Below, in pieces: positions 32,055 through 39,672 of a stretch of 64,000 bases of DNA. The notes below the pieces were generated by a model. That model was not told the DNA's origin, searched no databases, and worked only from the letters and a program-made list of their open reading frames with translations. The translations under genes and the position numbers were made by a program. Origin of the DNA: Paenarthrobacter sp. A20 (GTDB lineage Bacteria > Actinomycetota > Actinomycetes > Actinomycetales > Micrococcaceae). Within the stretch, counting starts at the first letter, position 1, and each line of letters opens with the position of its first letter. The stretch spans positions 4,836,001 to 4,900,000 of the forward strand of contig NZ_JALJWH010000001.1 of NCBI RefSeq assembly GCF_024168825.1, read 5' to 3'.

Positions 32055-32401
32055 CAGTGCTCCACCATGCCGAGATCCACCACCACTGATCCCCGAACGC
32101 CCGCGGGCGCCACCAGGAACAGCTCGATCACCGACCCGCCATCGGTGTCCTCCACTACCCTCAGCGGGATGTGGACATCGCCCTTGGCGCCTATGGGGAA
32201 ATAGCGCATGGGAATGCGGTCCCGCATGAGGACAACGGTGATCAGTTCCGGGCTCGAGTTGCCGCCGCGGAAGTACAGCGTCTGGTTGACGACGCCGTCC
32301 GGGACGAAGTGCGAGAGCTCGGCATGGATGGGAACCGGTTTATCCAGCCCGGTGCCCTCGAAGTGGTAAATGCCCTGCAGGAAGAGGTTCTGGATGATCA
32401 C
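32054..32401 (-). CDS. Uncharacterised 115-aa protein leading the nirBD operon
   Basis: I chose the GTG at 32401 because AAAGGA lies 8 nt upstream; the longer frame has no such site. The product is a beta-rich cytosolic protein without signal peptide or cysteines (IIQNLFLQGIYHFEG at the start, then ELSHFVPDGVVNQTLYFRGG and IPMRYFPIGAKGDVHIPLRV). I do not recognise the family. The TGATG overlap with nirB ties its synthesis to the reductase, so a role in nitrite assimilation, such as assembly or stabilisation, is likely but unproven. Confidence 0.75.
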   Translation of the reverse strand: MIIQNLFLQGIYHFEGTGLDKPVPIHAELSHFVPDGVVNQTLYFRGGNSSPELITVVLMRDRIPMRYFPIGAKGDVHIPLRVVEDTDGGSVIELFLVAPAGVRGSVVVDLGMVEH

Positions 32402-32541
32402 GGGACAAGTCCTTTCGGCCGGTTCCCTTCCCATGGTGCTCTGCCGTTGTTTCAGAACGCGCGACGCCGTATTTCCGCCCACAGCACGAGGCGTAACGAT
32501 CACTTTGCGAACAGCTCACCGGCGTTGAAACCGCGTGAGGA

Positions 32542-34203
32542 TTACAGCAATTTGCCGTCCTGCATCCCGTACCGGACCCACGTCCCCGTAGACGCCTCCC
32601 GGCCAGGACTGGAAGCACACCGATCGAACCACTCCCCCAAGGCACGGTCGTGGCTCACGATCACCAGCGTCCCGGCAAACGACGCCAGCGCGGCCTCCAA
32701 CTGTTCCACCAGCACGGGTGCCAGATGGTTGGTGGGTTCGTCCACGATCATGGTTTCGCAGCCGCCCAACAGGAGCCGGGCCAGGGCGAGCCGGCGTTGC
32801 TGACCTGCGGAGAGGCCACCCACGGGGACGTGGAATTCAGCAGGCCGGAAGAGCCCCAGGCGGAGCAACCCCTCAGCATGGTCATCAATGTTTCCGCCCA
32901 ATCCCGCAGCGAACGCGGGGAGCAGTCGGAGCCCCGGCCGCGCGGGCACGTCGAGTTCCTGCTGCAGGTAGCCCACTTTGCCCTTGATGGTCACGGATCC
33001 AGCCGCGGGTTCCAGGTTGCCCGTCAGCACAGACAACAGGGTGGATTTGCCGGCGCCATTGGGGCCCGTAATGAGCACCTTTTGTCCGGTTTCCACCTTG
33101 AGGTCGGTGGTGTGGAGCCGTCCCGGCACGCTGACTCCGTGGGCTTCCAGCGCGGGTTCGGAGTCCGTTTCAGCCACGGAACCCAGCGGCGCCGCCAGCT
33201 TCAGTGGCACGGGTGGCCGGTCAACGGGGTTTTCTTCGAGCCTGCGAAGCCGCTCCTGGGCGTTGCGGACTTTGCTGGATGCCGCACTCTGCCATGTTCC
33301 GGCCTTGAACCCGAAAGCCATCTTGTCGTTGTCGCGCTTGCGTCCGTAGCCCATGCGGTCGGCCACCGTGGCGGCCTGGAGGCGTTCGGCAGCCATGGCG
33401 TCGAGCCATTCGTCGTACTCCTGGACCCAACGGGCACGCTCGGCTGCTTTCTCGCGGAGGTAGCCTTCGTAGCCGTTCCCGTAGCGGTTCACGGACCGAC
33501 GGTCGGCGTCCACTTCGATGATGGTGGCGGCTACCTTACGCAGCAGGACACGGTCGTGCGAGACCACCACTACCGTGCCGCGATGGGCAGCCAATCGGGA
33601 CTCAAGCCAGGCGGTACCGTTCGCGTCAAGGTGGTTGGTGGGCTCGTCCAGGAGCAGCGCTTCGGCTGGATCGGCCAGCAGGCAGGCCAGCGCTACACGC
33701 TCCTGCTCGCCGCCGGACAAGGATCCAAGCGTTCGACGCCGGTCCAAGCCTCCCAGCCCCAGTTTGTCCAGCGCCGCTTCCACCCGGGATTCGGCAGCGT
33801 AGCCCTCGCGGAGTTGGTACTCCGTTTGCAGGCTGCCGTAGAGCTCGAGTTCCTCGGTGTCGGCATCCGCCAGGCCTGATTCGAGGTCCAGGATTCGCGC
33901 TTCCAAGGAACGCAGGGATGCCAGGGAGGAGTCGATGGCGTCCCCCACTGTCAACGACTCGGAGAGCCCATGGGTTTGCGCCAGGTAACCGACGCGGTAG
34001 CCGGCGTTCCCGGACAGACCCGCAGTGCCGTCGTCGGGCGTTTCGACGCCAGCCATGAGCCGGAGCAGCGTGGATTTACCCGCGCCGTTTTCGCCGACGA
34101 TTGCCACGTGTTCGCCATGGTGGATGACGAGGTCGACATTGTGCAGGAGTTCGCGGTCCCCGTAGCCGTGGGAAACGCCGGAAAGGTGAAGGTGGTCAGT
34201 CAA
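32542..34203 (-). CDS. ABC-F family ATPase (ribosome-associated or antibiotic resistance type)
   Basis: A 553-residue soluble protein with two ABC ATPase domains and no membrane segment. Domain 1: GENGAGKST (about 37-45), LSGGEQERVALA, LLLDEPTNHLD; domain 2: GPNGAGKSTLLS (about 359), LSAGQQRRLALARLLL, IVDEPTNHLAP. A charged linker of about 80 residues (RWVQEYDEWLDAMAAERLQA region) joins them, as in ABC-F proteins that act on the ribosome. The frame is open upstream, but homology starts at TTG 34203, preceded by AGGA. Resistance to ribosome-targeting drugs is possible but not shown. Confidence 0.9.
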   Translation of the reverse strand: MTDHLHLSGVSHGYGDRELLHNVDLVIHHGEHVAIVGENGAGKSTLLRLMAGVETPDDGTAGLSGNAGYRVGYLAQTHGLSESLTVGDAIDSSLASLRSLEARILDLESGLADADTEELELYGSLQTEYQLREGYAAESRVEAALDKLGLGGLDRRRTLGSLSGGEQERVALACLLADPAEALLLDEPTNHLDANGTAWLESRLAAHRGTVVVVSHDRVLLRKVAATIIEVDADRRSVNRYGNGYEGYLREKAAERARWVQEYDEWLDAMAAERLQAATVADRMGYGRKRDNDKMAFGFKAGTWQSAASSKVRNAQERLRRLEENPVDRPPVPLKLAAPLGSVAETDSEPALEAHGVSVPGRLHTTDLKVETGQKVLITGPNGAGKSTLLSVLTGNLEPAAGSVTIKGKVGYLQQELDVPARPGLRLLPAFAAGLGGNIDDHAEGLLRLGLFRPAEFHVPVGGLSAGQQRRLALARLLLGGCETMIVDEPTNHLAPVLVEQLEAALASFAGTLVIVSHDRALGEWFDRCASSPGREASTGTWVRYGMQDGKLL

Positions 34204-34354
34204 GAGGTGTCCTCGCAAGTCCGCAGTGGATGGCAGAAAGCCGTGTGGGTACTGGGGATGCAGCCGCAAAAGGGCTGCGCTCAAGACTTCATCGCTCCAG
34301 CCTGCCCGGCGGACATGGTCCCCGTCAAGCGGGAGTACCAAGGATGACACCATC

Positions 34355-34371
34355 AGAGTTCAATAAACTCT
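34355..34371. promoter_or_regulatory. Palindrome upstream of RHH-DUF4097 operon
   Basis: AGAGTT and AACTCT form a perfect 6-bp inverted repeat around CAATA, 35 nt before the RHH gene start. The flanks carry ATGACACCA twice (34345-34353 and 34376-34384). An RHH protein could bind here. Confidence 0.4.
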
Positions 34372-34393
34372 TGAAATGACACCACTTTGGCGT

Positions 34394-34399
34394 CAGAAT
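34394..34399 (+). promoter_or_regulatory. -10-like hexamer CAGAAT, leaderless type
   Basis: CAGAAT ends 6 nt before the ATG at 34406; it matches the window's leaderless spacing but lacks the initial T. Confidence 0.3.
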
Positions 34400-34405
34400 G
34401 ATGTC

Positions 34406-34906
34406 ATGCAGCTCAACCAGTACGTGACCGCGGTCCATCATCAGCTGAACACCGCCGCCGAGGCCGGTGGGCCCGAAGCGCGCGCACTCAGCGAACGCCT
34501 CACCGCCGCCGTCGAATCCACTGTGCGACTGGTCCTCCTGGAGGCCCTCTCGGATGCCGCAAGCGAGATCACGCTGGAACTCGCGCCGGGTTCCGTAGAG
34601 GTCAGGCTCCGCGGCCGCGACCCTGAATTCGTTGTCAGCAACCCGCAGAGCGGAGACTTCGAGACAGTCAACGAACGGCAGCCCATCGCACCCGAAGACC
34701 TCGACGGAGCCAGCACAACGCGGACGACGCTCCGACTACCCGATCACCTCAAGCAGCAGGTTGAGGACGCGGCGGGCAAAGACGGCCTGTCGGTAAACTC
34801 ATGGCTGGTCCGGGCCGTCGCCGAGTCGCTGAACGGCGGTGGCCCTTCCCAACGGAAGGTGCGCCGCGAACCCGGCGAGCAGAACTTCACAGGATGGGCC
34901 CGCTGA
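34406..34906 (+). CDS. Protein with C-terminal ribbon-helix-helix domain (HicB-like antitoxin fold)
   Basis: A 166-residue protein. The first 90 residues are an uncharacterised helical and beta domain; the C-terminal part TRTTLRLPDHLKQQVEDAAG, then SVNSWLVRAVAESL (about 103-145), is a ribbon-helix-helix DNA-binding domain. I chose the ATG at 34406; an in-frame ATG at 34376 lies 30 nt upstream. Its TGA overlaps the ATG of the DUF4097 gene. HicB-type antitoxins have such domains, but no toxin gene is adjacent, so autoregulation of the pair is more likely. Confidence 0.8.
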   Translation: MQLNQYVTAVHHQLNTAAEAGGPEARALSERLTAAVESTVRLVLLEALSDAASEITLELAPGSVEVRLRGRDPEFVVSNPQSGDFETVNERQPIAPEDLDGASTTRTTLRLPDHLKQQVEDAAGKDGLSVNSWLVRAVAESLNGGGPSQRKVRREPGEQNFTGWAR

Positions 34907-35763
34907 TGGCAACGTTCCAGACTCCCCAGCCAATCGCCGTCGTTGTTGACGTTTCCGTCCGCGGCGACATTTGGATCGTAGCCCGCGACCACCCCGAGAC
35001 TGAGGTGACGGTCCAACCCCGCAAGGCCAAGCGAAGCCTGGATGTCAGGATGGCTGAGCAAACCACTGTGGACTACGCGGACGGCCGCTTGCAGGTCAGG
35101 CTTCACCCCGCATTCCGCCACACCTGGTTCAGCGACGGCGGCGCCGTGGAAATCACCGTGGAGGTGCCCACGGGCAGCAGCCTGGAATTGAAGTCCGCCA
35201 TGGGCGACCTCCGCTGCGAAGGCGGGTTCGGCACTGCCGAGCTGAGGACTGACTTGGGACATATCAGCATGGACCACTGCGGTGAGCTCCGGGCCCATAC
35301 GGACATGGGCGACGTCACCGTGGAGCACGCCTCAGGTAGGTCCAGGATCAAAACCGGCTCCGGAAAGATCCGTATCAGGGATATTGAAGGCGTTGCCACA
35401 ATAAAGAACGGCAACGGCAACACCTACATCGCACACGCCGCCGGCGAGCTCAGCGTCAGTGCGGCCAATGGTGACGTCTCCCTGGAAAGAGCCGGCCTAT
35501 CCACTACCGTCAAGTCGTCCAGCGGCGACATCACCGTGGGCGAAGTCGCCGCCGGGAACCTCACCGTGCAGACAGGCGCGGGCACTCTCGTCGTCGGTGT
35601 GCGTGAAGGCACCGCGGCCTGGCTTGACCTCAACACCAAGTACGGACGCGTGCGCAATGGACTCGAAGCAAGCGGCGGACCCGGCGAGAGCATGGACAAA
35701 GTGGAGATCCGCGCCCGTAACGCCTACGGGGACATCACGGTGAAGCGCTCGGCCGTCCGCTAG
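34906..35763 (+). CDS. DUF4097-family beta-solenoid (adhesin-like) protein
   Basis: A 285-residue protein made of short beta-strand repeats (LKSAMGDLRCEGGFG, LRTDLGHISMDHC, AHTDMGDVTVEHASG, IKTGSGKIRIRDI, TIKNGNGNTYIAH, SAANGDVSLERAG, VKSSSGDITVGEV). No signal peptide or membrane anchor is seen. DUF4097 proteins are widespread and of unknown role, often linked to envelope stress regulators in other bacteria. ATG at 34906 is coupled to the RHH gene stop (TGATG). It stops 5 nt before the convergent manganese permease gene. Confidence 0.88.
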   Translation: MATFQTPQPIAVVVDVSVRGDIWIVARDHPETEVTVQPRKAKRSLDVRMAEQTTVDYADGRLQVRLHPAFRHTWFSDGGAVEITVEVPTGSSLELKSAMGDLRCEGGFGTAELRTDLGHISMDHCGELRAHTDMGDVTVEHASGRSRIKTGSGKIRIRDIEGVATIKNGNGNTYIAHAAGELSVSAANGDVSLERAGLSTTVKSSSGDITVGEVAAGNLTVQTGAGTLVVGVREGTAAWLDLNTKYGRVRNGLEASGGPGESMDKVEIRARNAYGDITVKRSAVR

Positions 35764-35768
35764 AACCG

Positions 35769-36632
35769 CTACACGGTGGCCACAGCCCGCTTCCGGCGCG
35801 CTTTGGCCACCCGGGTGCCGATCAGTCCCTGCCGCGGGCTGAACAAGTACACGGCGGCGAACACCACTCCTTGGGTGAGGACCACCATGGCTCCGGATGC
35901 GGTGTCCAGGTAGTAGCTGAGGTAGATGCCGGCCACCGAACACACTACGGAGATGACGGGTGCGATGACCAGCATCCGGGAGAAGCGGTCGGTCAGCAGG
36001 TAGGCGGTGGCGCCCGGGATGATCAGCATGGCCACCACCAGCACCACACCCACGGTCTGCAGCGCCACCACGGAGGTCAGTGCGAGCAGGCCCAGGAGCA
36101 GGGCGCCGAGCTTTTTGGGTGACAGGCCGATGGCGTGGGCGTGTGTGGGGTCAAAGGCGTAGAGGGTGAGGTCGCGGCGTTTGAGGATCAGGATCGCGAA
36201 CGCGACCACGCCCAGGACCACCACCTGGATGAGGTCGGGGATGCTGACGCCCAGCAGGTTTCCGAAGATGATGTGGTTCAGGTCGGTTTGGCTCGGGGTC
36301 ACGGAGATCAACACCAGGCCCAGCGCGAACAGCGAGGTGAATACGATGCCGATCGCAGCGTCTTCCTTCACCCGGCTGGTATTGCGGACCACCCCGATCA
36401 ACGTCACCGCAATCAGGGCGAACACCAGCGCACCGAGCGCGAACGGGGCACCCACGATGTACGCGAGGACGACGCCGGGAAGCACCGCGTGCGAGACGGC
36501 GTCGCCCATGAGGGACCAGCCGATGAGGACGAGCCAGCAGCTCAGGACGGCACAGACCACCGCGGCGATGGCGGTGGTGGCGAGGGCACGTACCATGAAG
36601 TCGTAGCTGAGGGGTTCCAGCAGGAATTCCAC
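35769..36632 (-). CDS. Metal ABC transporter permease (manganese-type)
   Basis: A 287-residue permease of the ABC-3 family with eight or nine hydrophobic segments. SWLVLIGWSLMGDAVSHAVLPG (about 32-53), IVFTSLFALGLVL and the C-terminal GATAYLLTDRFSRML are characteristic. It is the last gene of the operon after the ATPase and the binding protein and would move Mn2+ (or Zn2+/Fe2+) across the membrane. Metal preference is inferred from the binding protein. Confidence 0.92.
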   Translation of the reverse strand: MEFLLEPLSYDFMVRALATTAIAAVVCAVLSCWLVLIGWSLMGDAVSHAVLPGVVLAYIVGAPFALGALVFALIAVTLIGVVRNTSRVKEDAAIGIVFTSLFALGLVLISVTPSQTDLNHIIFGNLLGVSIPDLIQVVVLGVVAFAILILKRRDLTLYAFDPTHAHAIGLSPKKLGALLLGLLALTSVVALQTVGVVLVVAMLIIPGATAYLLTDRFSRMLVIAPVISVVCSVAGIYLSYYLDTASGAMVVLTQGVVFAAVYLFSPRQGLIGTRVAKARRKRAVATV

Positions 36633-36635
36633 GGT

Positions 36636-37370
36636 TCAGCCCCTGTTCATGACGTCGAGGCCAAAGGCCATGGCGAGGTTCTCCGGTTGGAGCACGGTGT
36701 CCGGGCTTCCATGCATCAGCACTTTGCGCATCAGCAGCACCGCTTCATCGCAGAGTTGGGGAAGGGCATGAAGGTCGTGGGTGGAGATGAGGATGGTGGC
36801 GCCGTTGTCGGCCAGCTCGCGGAGGAGCCTGGTGATGGTGGCCTCGGACCTCTTGTCCACGCCCGCGAACGGCTCGTCCAGCAGCATCATGGTGGCGCCC
36901 TGCGCAATGCCGCGGGCCACGAAAGCCCGCTTCTTCTGCCCGCCGGACAGCTGACCGATTTGCCGGTCCGCGTACTCGCTCAGCTCCACGCGGTCCAAAG
37001 CATGCTCGACGGCGTCACGGTCGGCTTTGCGGGGCCGGCGCGTGAATCCGAGGTGCCCGTAGCGGCCCATCATCACCACGTCCCGGACGGACAAGGGGAA
37101 CGCCCAGTCCACGTCCTCGCTTTGGGGAACGTAGCCGATGCCCGCATCCTTGCGCATCTTCACCGGAGGTTCCCCATTGATGAGCACCCTGCCGGAATCG
37201 GGTTTCACCATGCCCATGATGACCTTGAACAGGGTGGACTTGCCCGAGCCGTTCATGCCCACCAGGCCGCAGATCCTTGAATGGTCCAAGGTGAGGGACG
37301 CCTTGTCCAGGGCCAGGACCTCACCGTAATGGACCGTGACGTCCTCGACAGCGATCGCGGGGGTGCTCAT
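36636..37370 (-). CDS. Metal ABC transporter ATP-binding protein
   Basis: A 244-residue ABC ATPase: Walker A GMNGSGKST (about 38-46), Q-loop PQSEDVDW, signature LSGGQKKRAFVA, Walker B MMLLDEPFAGVD, and switch His in STHDLHAL. It energises the adjacent permease. Its ATG overlaps the stop of the binding-protein gene by 4 nt and it ends 3 nt before the permease start. Confidence 0.93.
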   Translation of the reverse strand: MSTPAIAVEDVTVHYGEVLALDKASLTLDHSRICGLVGMNGSGKSTLFKVIMGMVKPDSGRVLINGEPPVKMRKDAGIGYVPQSEDVDWAFPLSVRDVVMMGRYGHLGFTRRPRKADRDAVEHALDRVELSEYADRQIGQLSGGQKKRAFVARGIAQGATMMLLDEPFAGVDKRSEATITRLLRELADNGATILISTHDLHALPQLCDEAVLLMRKVLMHGSPDTVLQPENLAMAFGLDVMNRG

Positions 37371-38311
37371 GACGTTGCTCCTGTCAGTGCCGTGGTGATG
37401 ACCTTGGCGTCATGGCGCATGAGGTCCAGGTACGTGGGAACGGGGCCGTCCGCTTCCGAGAGGGAATCGACGTACAAGGTCCCCCCGAACGTGGCATCAG
37501 TGGCACCCACCACCTGCTGCATAGGAGCGTCTGACACCGTGGATTCACAGAACACCGCCGGAACCTGGTTCTCCTTCACGAACTCGATGGCACGGGTGAT
37601 CTGCTGCGGCGTTGCCTGTTGCTCAGCGTTCACAGCCCAGATGTAGACCTCTTTGAGGCCGGCATCGCGTGCCAAATAGGAGAACGCGCCTTCGCAGGTG
37701 ACCAACGCCCGCTGCTTCTCCGACAACACGGAGAGCTTGGAGACCATCTCGTCCTGCACGGTCTGGAGCTGGGCGTTGTAGGCCTTCGCGTTGGCTTCGA
37801 ACTCGGCAGCATGGGACGGCGCCAGCTTCGCGAACGCCTTGGCCATGTTGTTGGCGTAGATCTGGACGTTCTTGGGCGACATCCACGCGTGCGGATTCGG
37901 CTTGCCCTGATACGAATCCTCGGCAATAGGCATGACCTCCACTCCATCGCTGACCACGGCGTGCGGCACATCGAGGTCCTCCACGAACTGGGCGAACCAC
38001 GCTTCAAGGTTGAGTCCGTTGTCCAGGATCAGATCGGCTTGGGCAGCTTTGCGGATGTCTCCCGGCGTTGGCTCGTAGCCGTGGATCTCGGCGCCCGCCT
38101 TGGTGATGGACTCCACGCGCAGCTTATCGCCGGCAACGTTCTTGGCGACGTCCGCCAACACAGTGAACGTCGTCAGAACCACGGGCTTGTCATCACTTCC
38201 TGCGGAGGAATTCCCACCGCAAGCGGTGACGCCAAGGGCGAGGGTGATGGTGATCAGGGCAGCAGCGAAACGGCGGACATCTTTGGCGCGCCGAAACGAA
38301 AAGTTAGGCAT
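37367..38311 (-). CDS. Metal ABC transporter substrate-binding lipoprotein (manganese-type ligands)
   Basis: A 314-residue lipoprotein of the ZnuA/TroA/PsaA cluster. The signal peptide ends in the lipobox VTAC (Cys about 31). Four metal ligands can be read: His in EIHGYEPTP, His in NPHAWMSP, Glu in TCEGAFSYL and Asp in ESTVSDAPM. Glu in the third place, rather than the His of zinc-specific proteins, and lack of a His-rich loop point to manganese (PsaA/MntC-like). I chose the ATG at 38311; an in-frame start at 38362 would lengthen the signal peptide. TACACT lies 7 nt upstream, and a DtxR/MntR-like palindrome covers the start codon. Confidence 0.92.
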   Translation of the reverse strand: MPNFSFRRAKDVRRFAAALITITLALGVTACGGNSSAGSDDKPVVLTTFTVLADVAKNVAGDKLRVESITKAGAEIHGYEPTPGDIRKAAQADLILDNGLNLEAWFAQFVEDLDVPHAVVSDGVEVMPIAEDSYQGKPNPHAWMSPKNVQIYANNMAKAFAKLAPSHAAEFEANAKAYNAQLQTVQDEMVSKLSVLSEKQRALVTCEGAFSYLARDAGLKEVYIWAVNAEQQATPQQITRAIEFVKENQVPAVFCESTVSDAPMQQVVGATDATFGGTLYVDSLSEADGPVPTYLDLMRHDAKVITTALTGATS

Positions 38312-38317
38312 ACCGAA
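38304..38317. promoter_or_regulatory. DtxR/MntR-like palindrome over the start codon of the metal-binding lipoprotein gene
   Basis: TTAGGCATACCGAA is self-complementary at 10 of 14 positions and resembles half-sites of DtxR-family operators. It includes the ATG at 38309-38311 and would block a leaderless transcript at its first bases. Confidence 0.35.
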
Positions 38318-38318
38318 A

Positions 38319-38324
38319 AGTGTA
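38319..38324 (-). promoter_or_regulatory. -10 hexamer TACACT, leaderless type
   Basis: TACACT on the minus strand ends 7 nt before the ATG at 38311. Confidence 0.4.
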
Positions 38325-38350
38325 GCCAAGCATGGGCCACCCAGCAAAGC

Positions 38351-38356
38351 TAGGCT
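38351..38356 (+). promoter_or_regulatory. -10 hexamer TAGGCT, leaderless type
   Basis: TAGGCT ends 6 nt before the ATG at 38363. Confidence 0.5.
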
Positions 38357-38362
38357 GGTCAC

Positions 38363-39091
38363 ATGGGCACTCTTTCCACCAAGGCATCTCTGTACAGGTT
38401 CACTGCCCTCGACGCCATCGCCGTGGCCGTCTACCTCGGCTTCACCTTGTACTTCACCTTCGCGGGCGAGTCAGTGGAACGGCTCATGCTCCAGGTCTTT
38501 CCACAGCCAGCCACCGCCTCCTATGCCGTCAACGCGATCTTTTATACCGGCGTCGGAATATTTGCGGTCGCTTCGGCCTGGCGCGTAATAGGCCGCGACC
38601 TAAAGATCCTGGGCACCCGGCCATGGTTCACCCTGGGCATGGTCCCCTTGGCGATCGTGGTGATGCTCATTCTCACGGCCCTGCTGGTGGCGGCATTCGG
38701 GACAGCCCAAAGCTCAGAGAACCAGCTGGGCATCCAAGGTCTCCTGCAGCAGGTACCCGCCTGGCTCATGGTGCCACTGTTGGTGATCCTTGGTCCGTTC
38801 GTGGAGGAGTATCTCTTCCGCCATCTCCTGATCGGCAAGTTGTCCCGGTACTTGAATATCTGGGTTTGCTGCGCGGTCTCCGTGGTGGTCTTCGCGTCCA
38901 TCCATGTGGTGGGCCGCGAAGGGCTGGTGCTGTCCGCCTTGGCGCCGTATCTGGGCATGGCCGTGGTGCTGGTGGCGGTGTATGTGTGGACCGGAAAGAA
39001 CCTGATGTTCTCCTACTTTGTCCACGCCGCGAAGAATCTCATGGCCGTAGTGCTCATCTACGCCATCCCGCCTGAGCTCCTCCCCAACTGA
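38363..39091 (+). CDS. CPBP family intramembrane metalloprotease (third copy)
   Basis: A 242-residue membrane protein with the CPBP motifs VEEYLFRHLL (about 148-157), FASIHVVG (His about 180) and FVHAAKN (about 219-225), and about seven hydrophobic segments. It is divergent from the manganese transporter operon with only 51 nt between start codons. No Shine-Dalgarno sequence; TAGGCT at 6 nt supports a leaderless start at ATG 38363. Role unknown; it is not close to the tandem pair at 10.7-12.3 kb. Confidence 0.9.
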   Translation: MGTLSTKASLYRFTALDAIAVAVYLGFTLYFTFAGESVERLMLQVFPQPATASYAVNAIFYTGVGIFAVASAWRVIGRDLKILGTRPWFTLGMVPLAIVVMLILTALLVAAFGTAQSSENQLGIQGLLQQVPAWLMVPLLVILGPFVEEYLFRHLLIGKLSRYLNIWVCCAVSVVVFASIHVVGREGLVLSALAPYLGMAVVLVAVYVWTGKNLMFSYFVHAAKNLMAVVLIYAIPPELLPN

Positions 39092-39095
39092 GTAG

Positions 39096-39135
39096 CAGCA
39101 AACGTTCCACTGGGCCCTCGCTGCGACGTTTGCTG
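39096..39135 (+). terminator. Hairpin after the third CPBP gene
   Basis: CAGCAAACGT (39096-39105) pairs perfectly with ACGTTTGCTG (39126-39135), loop 20 nt, starting 4 nt after the stop. No U-tract. Confidence 0.5.
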
Positions 39136-39201
39136 TCACGCAGTTGGGTAACCCGGACGGAAGGTGACCGCATCGCTCTACCCAGCCCCCGCCGTCGGGA
39201 A

Positions 39202-39207
39202 TAACTT
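39202..39207 (+). promoter_or_regulatory. -10 hexamer TAACTT, leaderless type
   Basis: TAACTT ends 6 nt before the ATG at 39214, although GGGGG between them could also serve as a ribosome-binding site. Confidence 0.4.
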
Positions 39208-39213
39208 GGGGGC

Positions 39214-39651
39214 ATGACACTGAACATCCAGGTAGTAGTCGACTGCAAGAAGCCCCACGACCTCGCCGACTGGTGGGCCGAGACGCTGGAATGGAAGGTG
39301 GAACCGCAGGACGAAGCGTTCATCCGGTCCATGATCGAGCAGGGATTCGCCACCGAGGACCAGACCATCACCCACAACGGCAAGCTGGTGTGGGCTGAGG
39401 GCTGCGCGATAGTGCCGGCCGAGGACACCGAACCCAAGACCGGCCGGCGCATCCTGTTCCAGACCGACCCCAATGAAAAGACCGTCAAGAACCGAGTGCA
39501 CTGGGACGTGCGCCTGGACGGCCGGGACAAGGACGAGGTGCGGAAACAGTTGGAGGCCCGGGGTGCCAAGCACCTCTGGACCGCCAGCCAGGGACCCCAC
39601 GAGTGGCACACCATGGCCGACCCTGAGGGCAACGAGTTCTGCATCAGCTAA
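39214..39651 (+). CDS. VOC superfamily (glyoxalase-like) protein
   Basis: A 145-residue protein with two babab modules: LNIQVVVDCKKPHDLADWWA at the start and HWDVRLDGRDKDEVRKQLEA in the second half, ending MADPEGNEFCIS, the usual closing strand of glyoxalase/bleomycin-resistance proteins. Metal-binding positions are not all obvious. It lies 21 nt before menB but has its own possible promoter. Substrate unknown. Confidence 0.88.
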   Translation: MTLNIQVVVDCKKPHDLADWWAETLEWKVEPQDEAFIRSMIEQGFATEDQTITHNGKLVWAEGCAIVPAEDTEPKTGRRILFQTDPNEKTVKNRVHWDVRLDGRDKDEVRKQLEARGAKHLWTASQGPHEWHTMADPEGNEFCIS

Positions 39652-39660
39652 GGCCATTAC

Positions 39661-39666
39661 TAGACT
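39661..39666 (+). promoter_or_regulatory. -10 hexamer TAGACT before menB, leaderless type
   Basis: TAGACT ends 6 nt before the GTG at 39673; no Shine-Dalgarno sequence is present. Confidence 0.55.
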
Positions 39667-39672
39667 CGGACT

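Noticed and set aside
30999..32204. Long plus-strand frame opposite nirB
   Set aside because: Complete overlap with nirB in a frame favoured by GC bias; no domain seen.
32402..32541. GlnR box upstream of the nirBD operon
   Set aside because: I found GTCGC and GAAAC seven nt apart rather than the six expected, and the first half-site lacks the consensus A; not convincing.
34406..34906. Type II toxin-antitoxin antitoxin
   Set aside because: The RHH domain fits, but the coupled gene is a DUF4097 solenoid protein, not a toxin.
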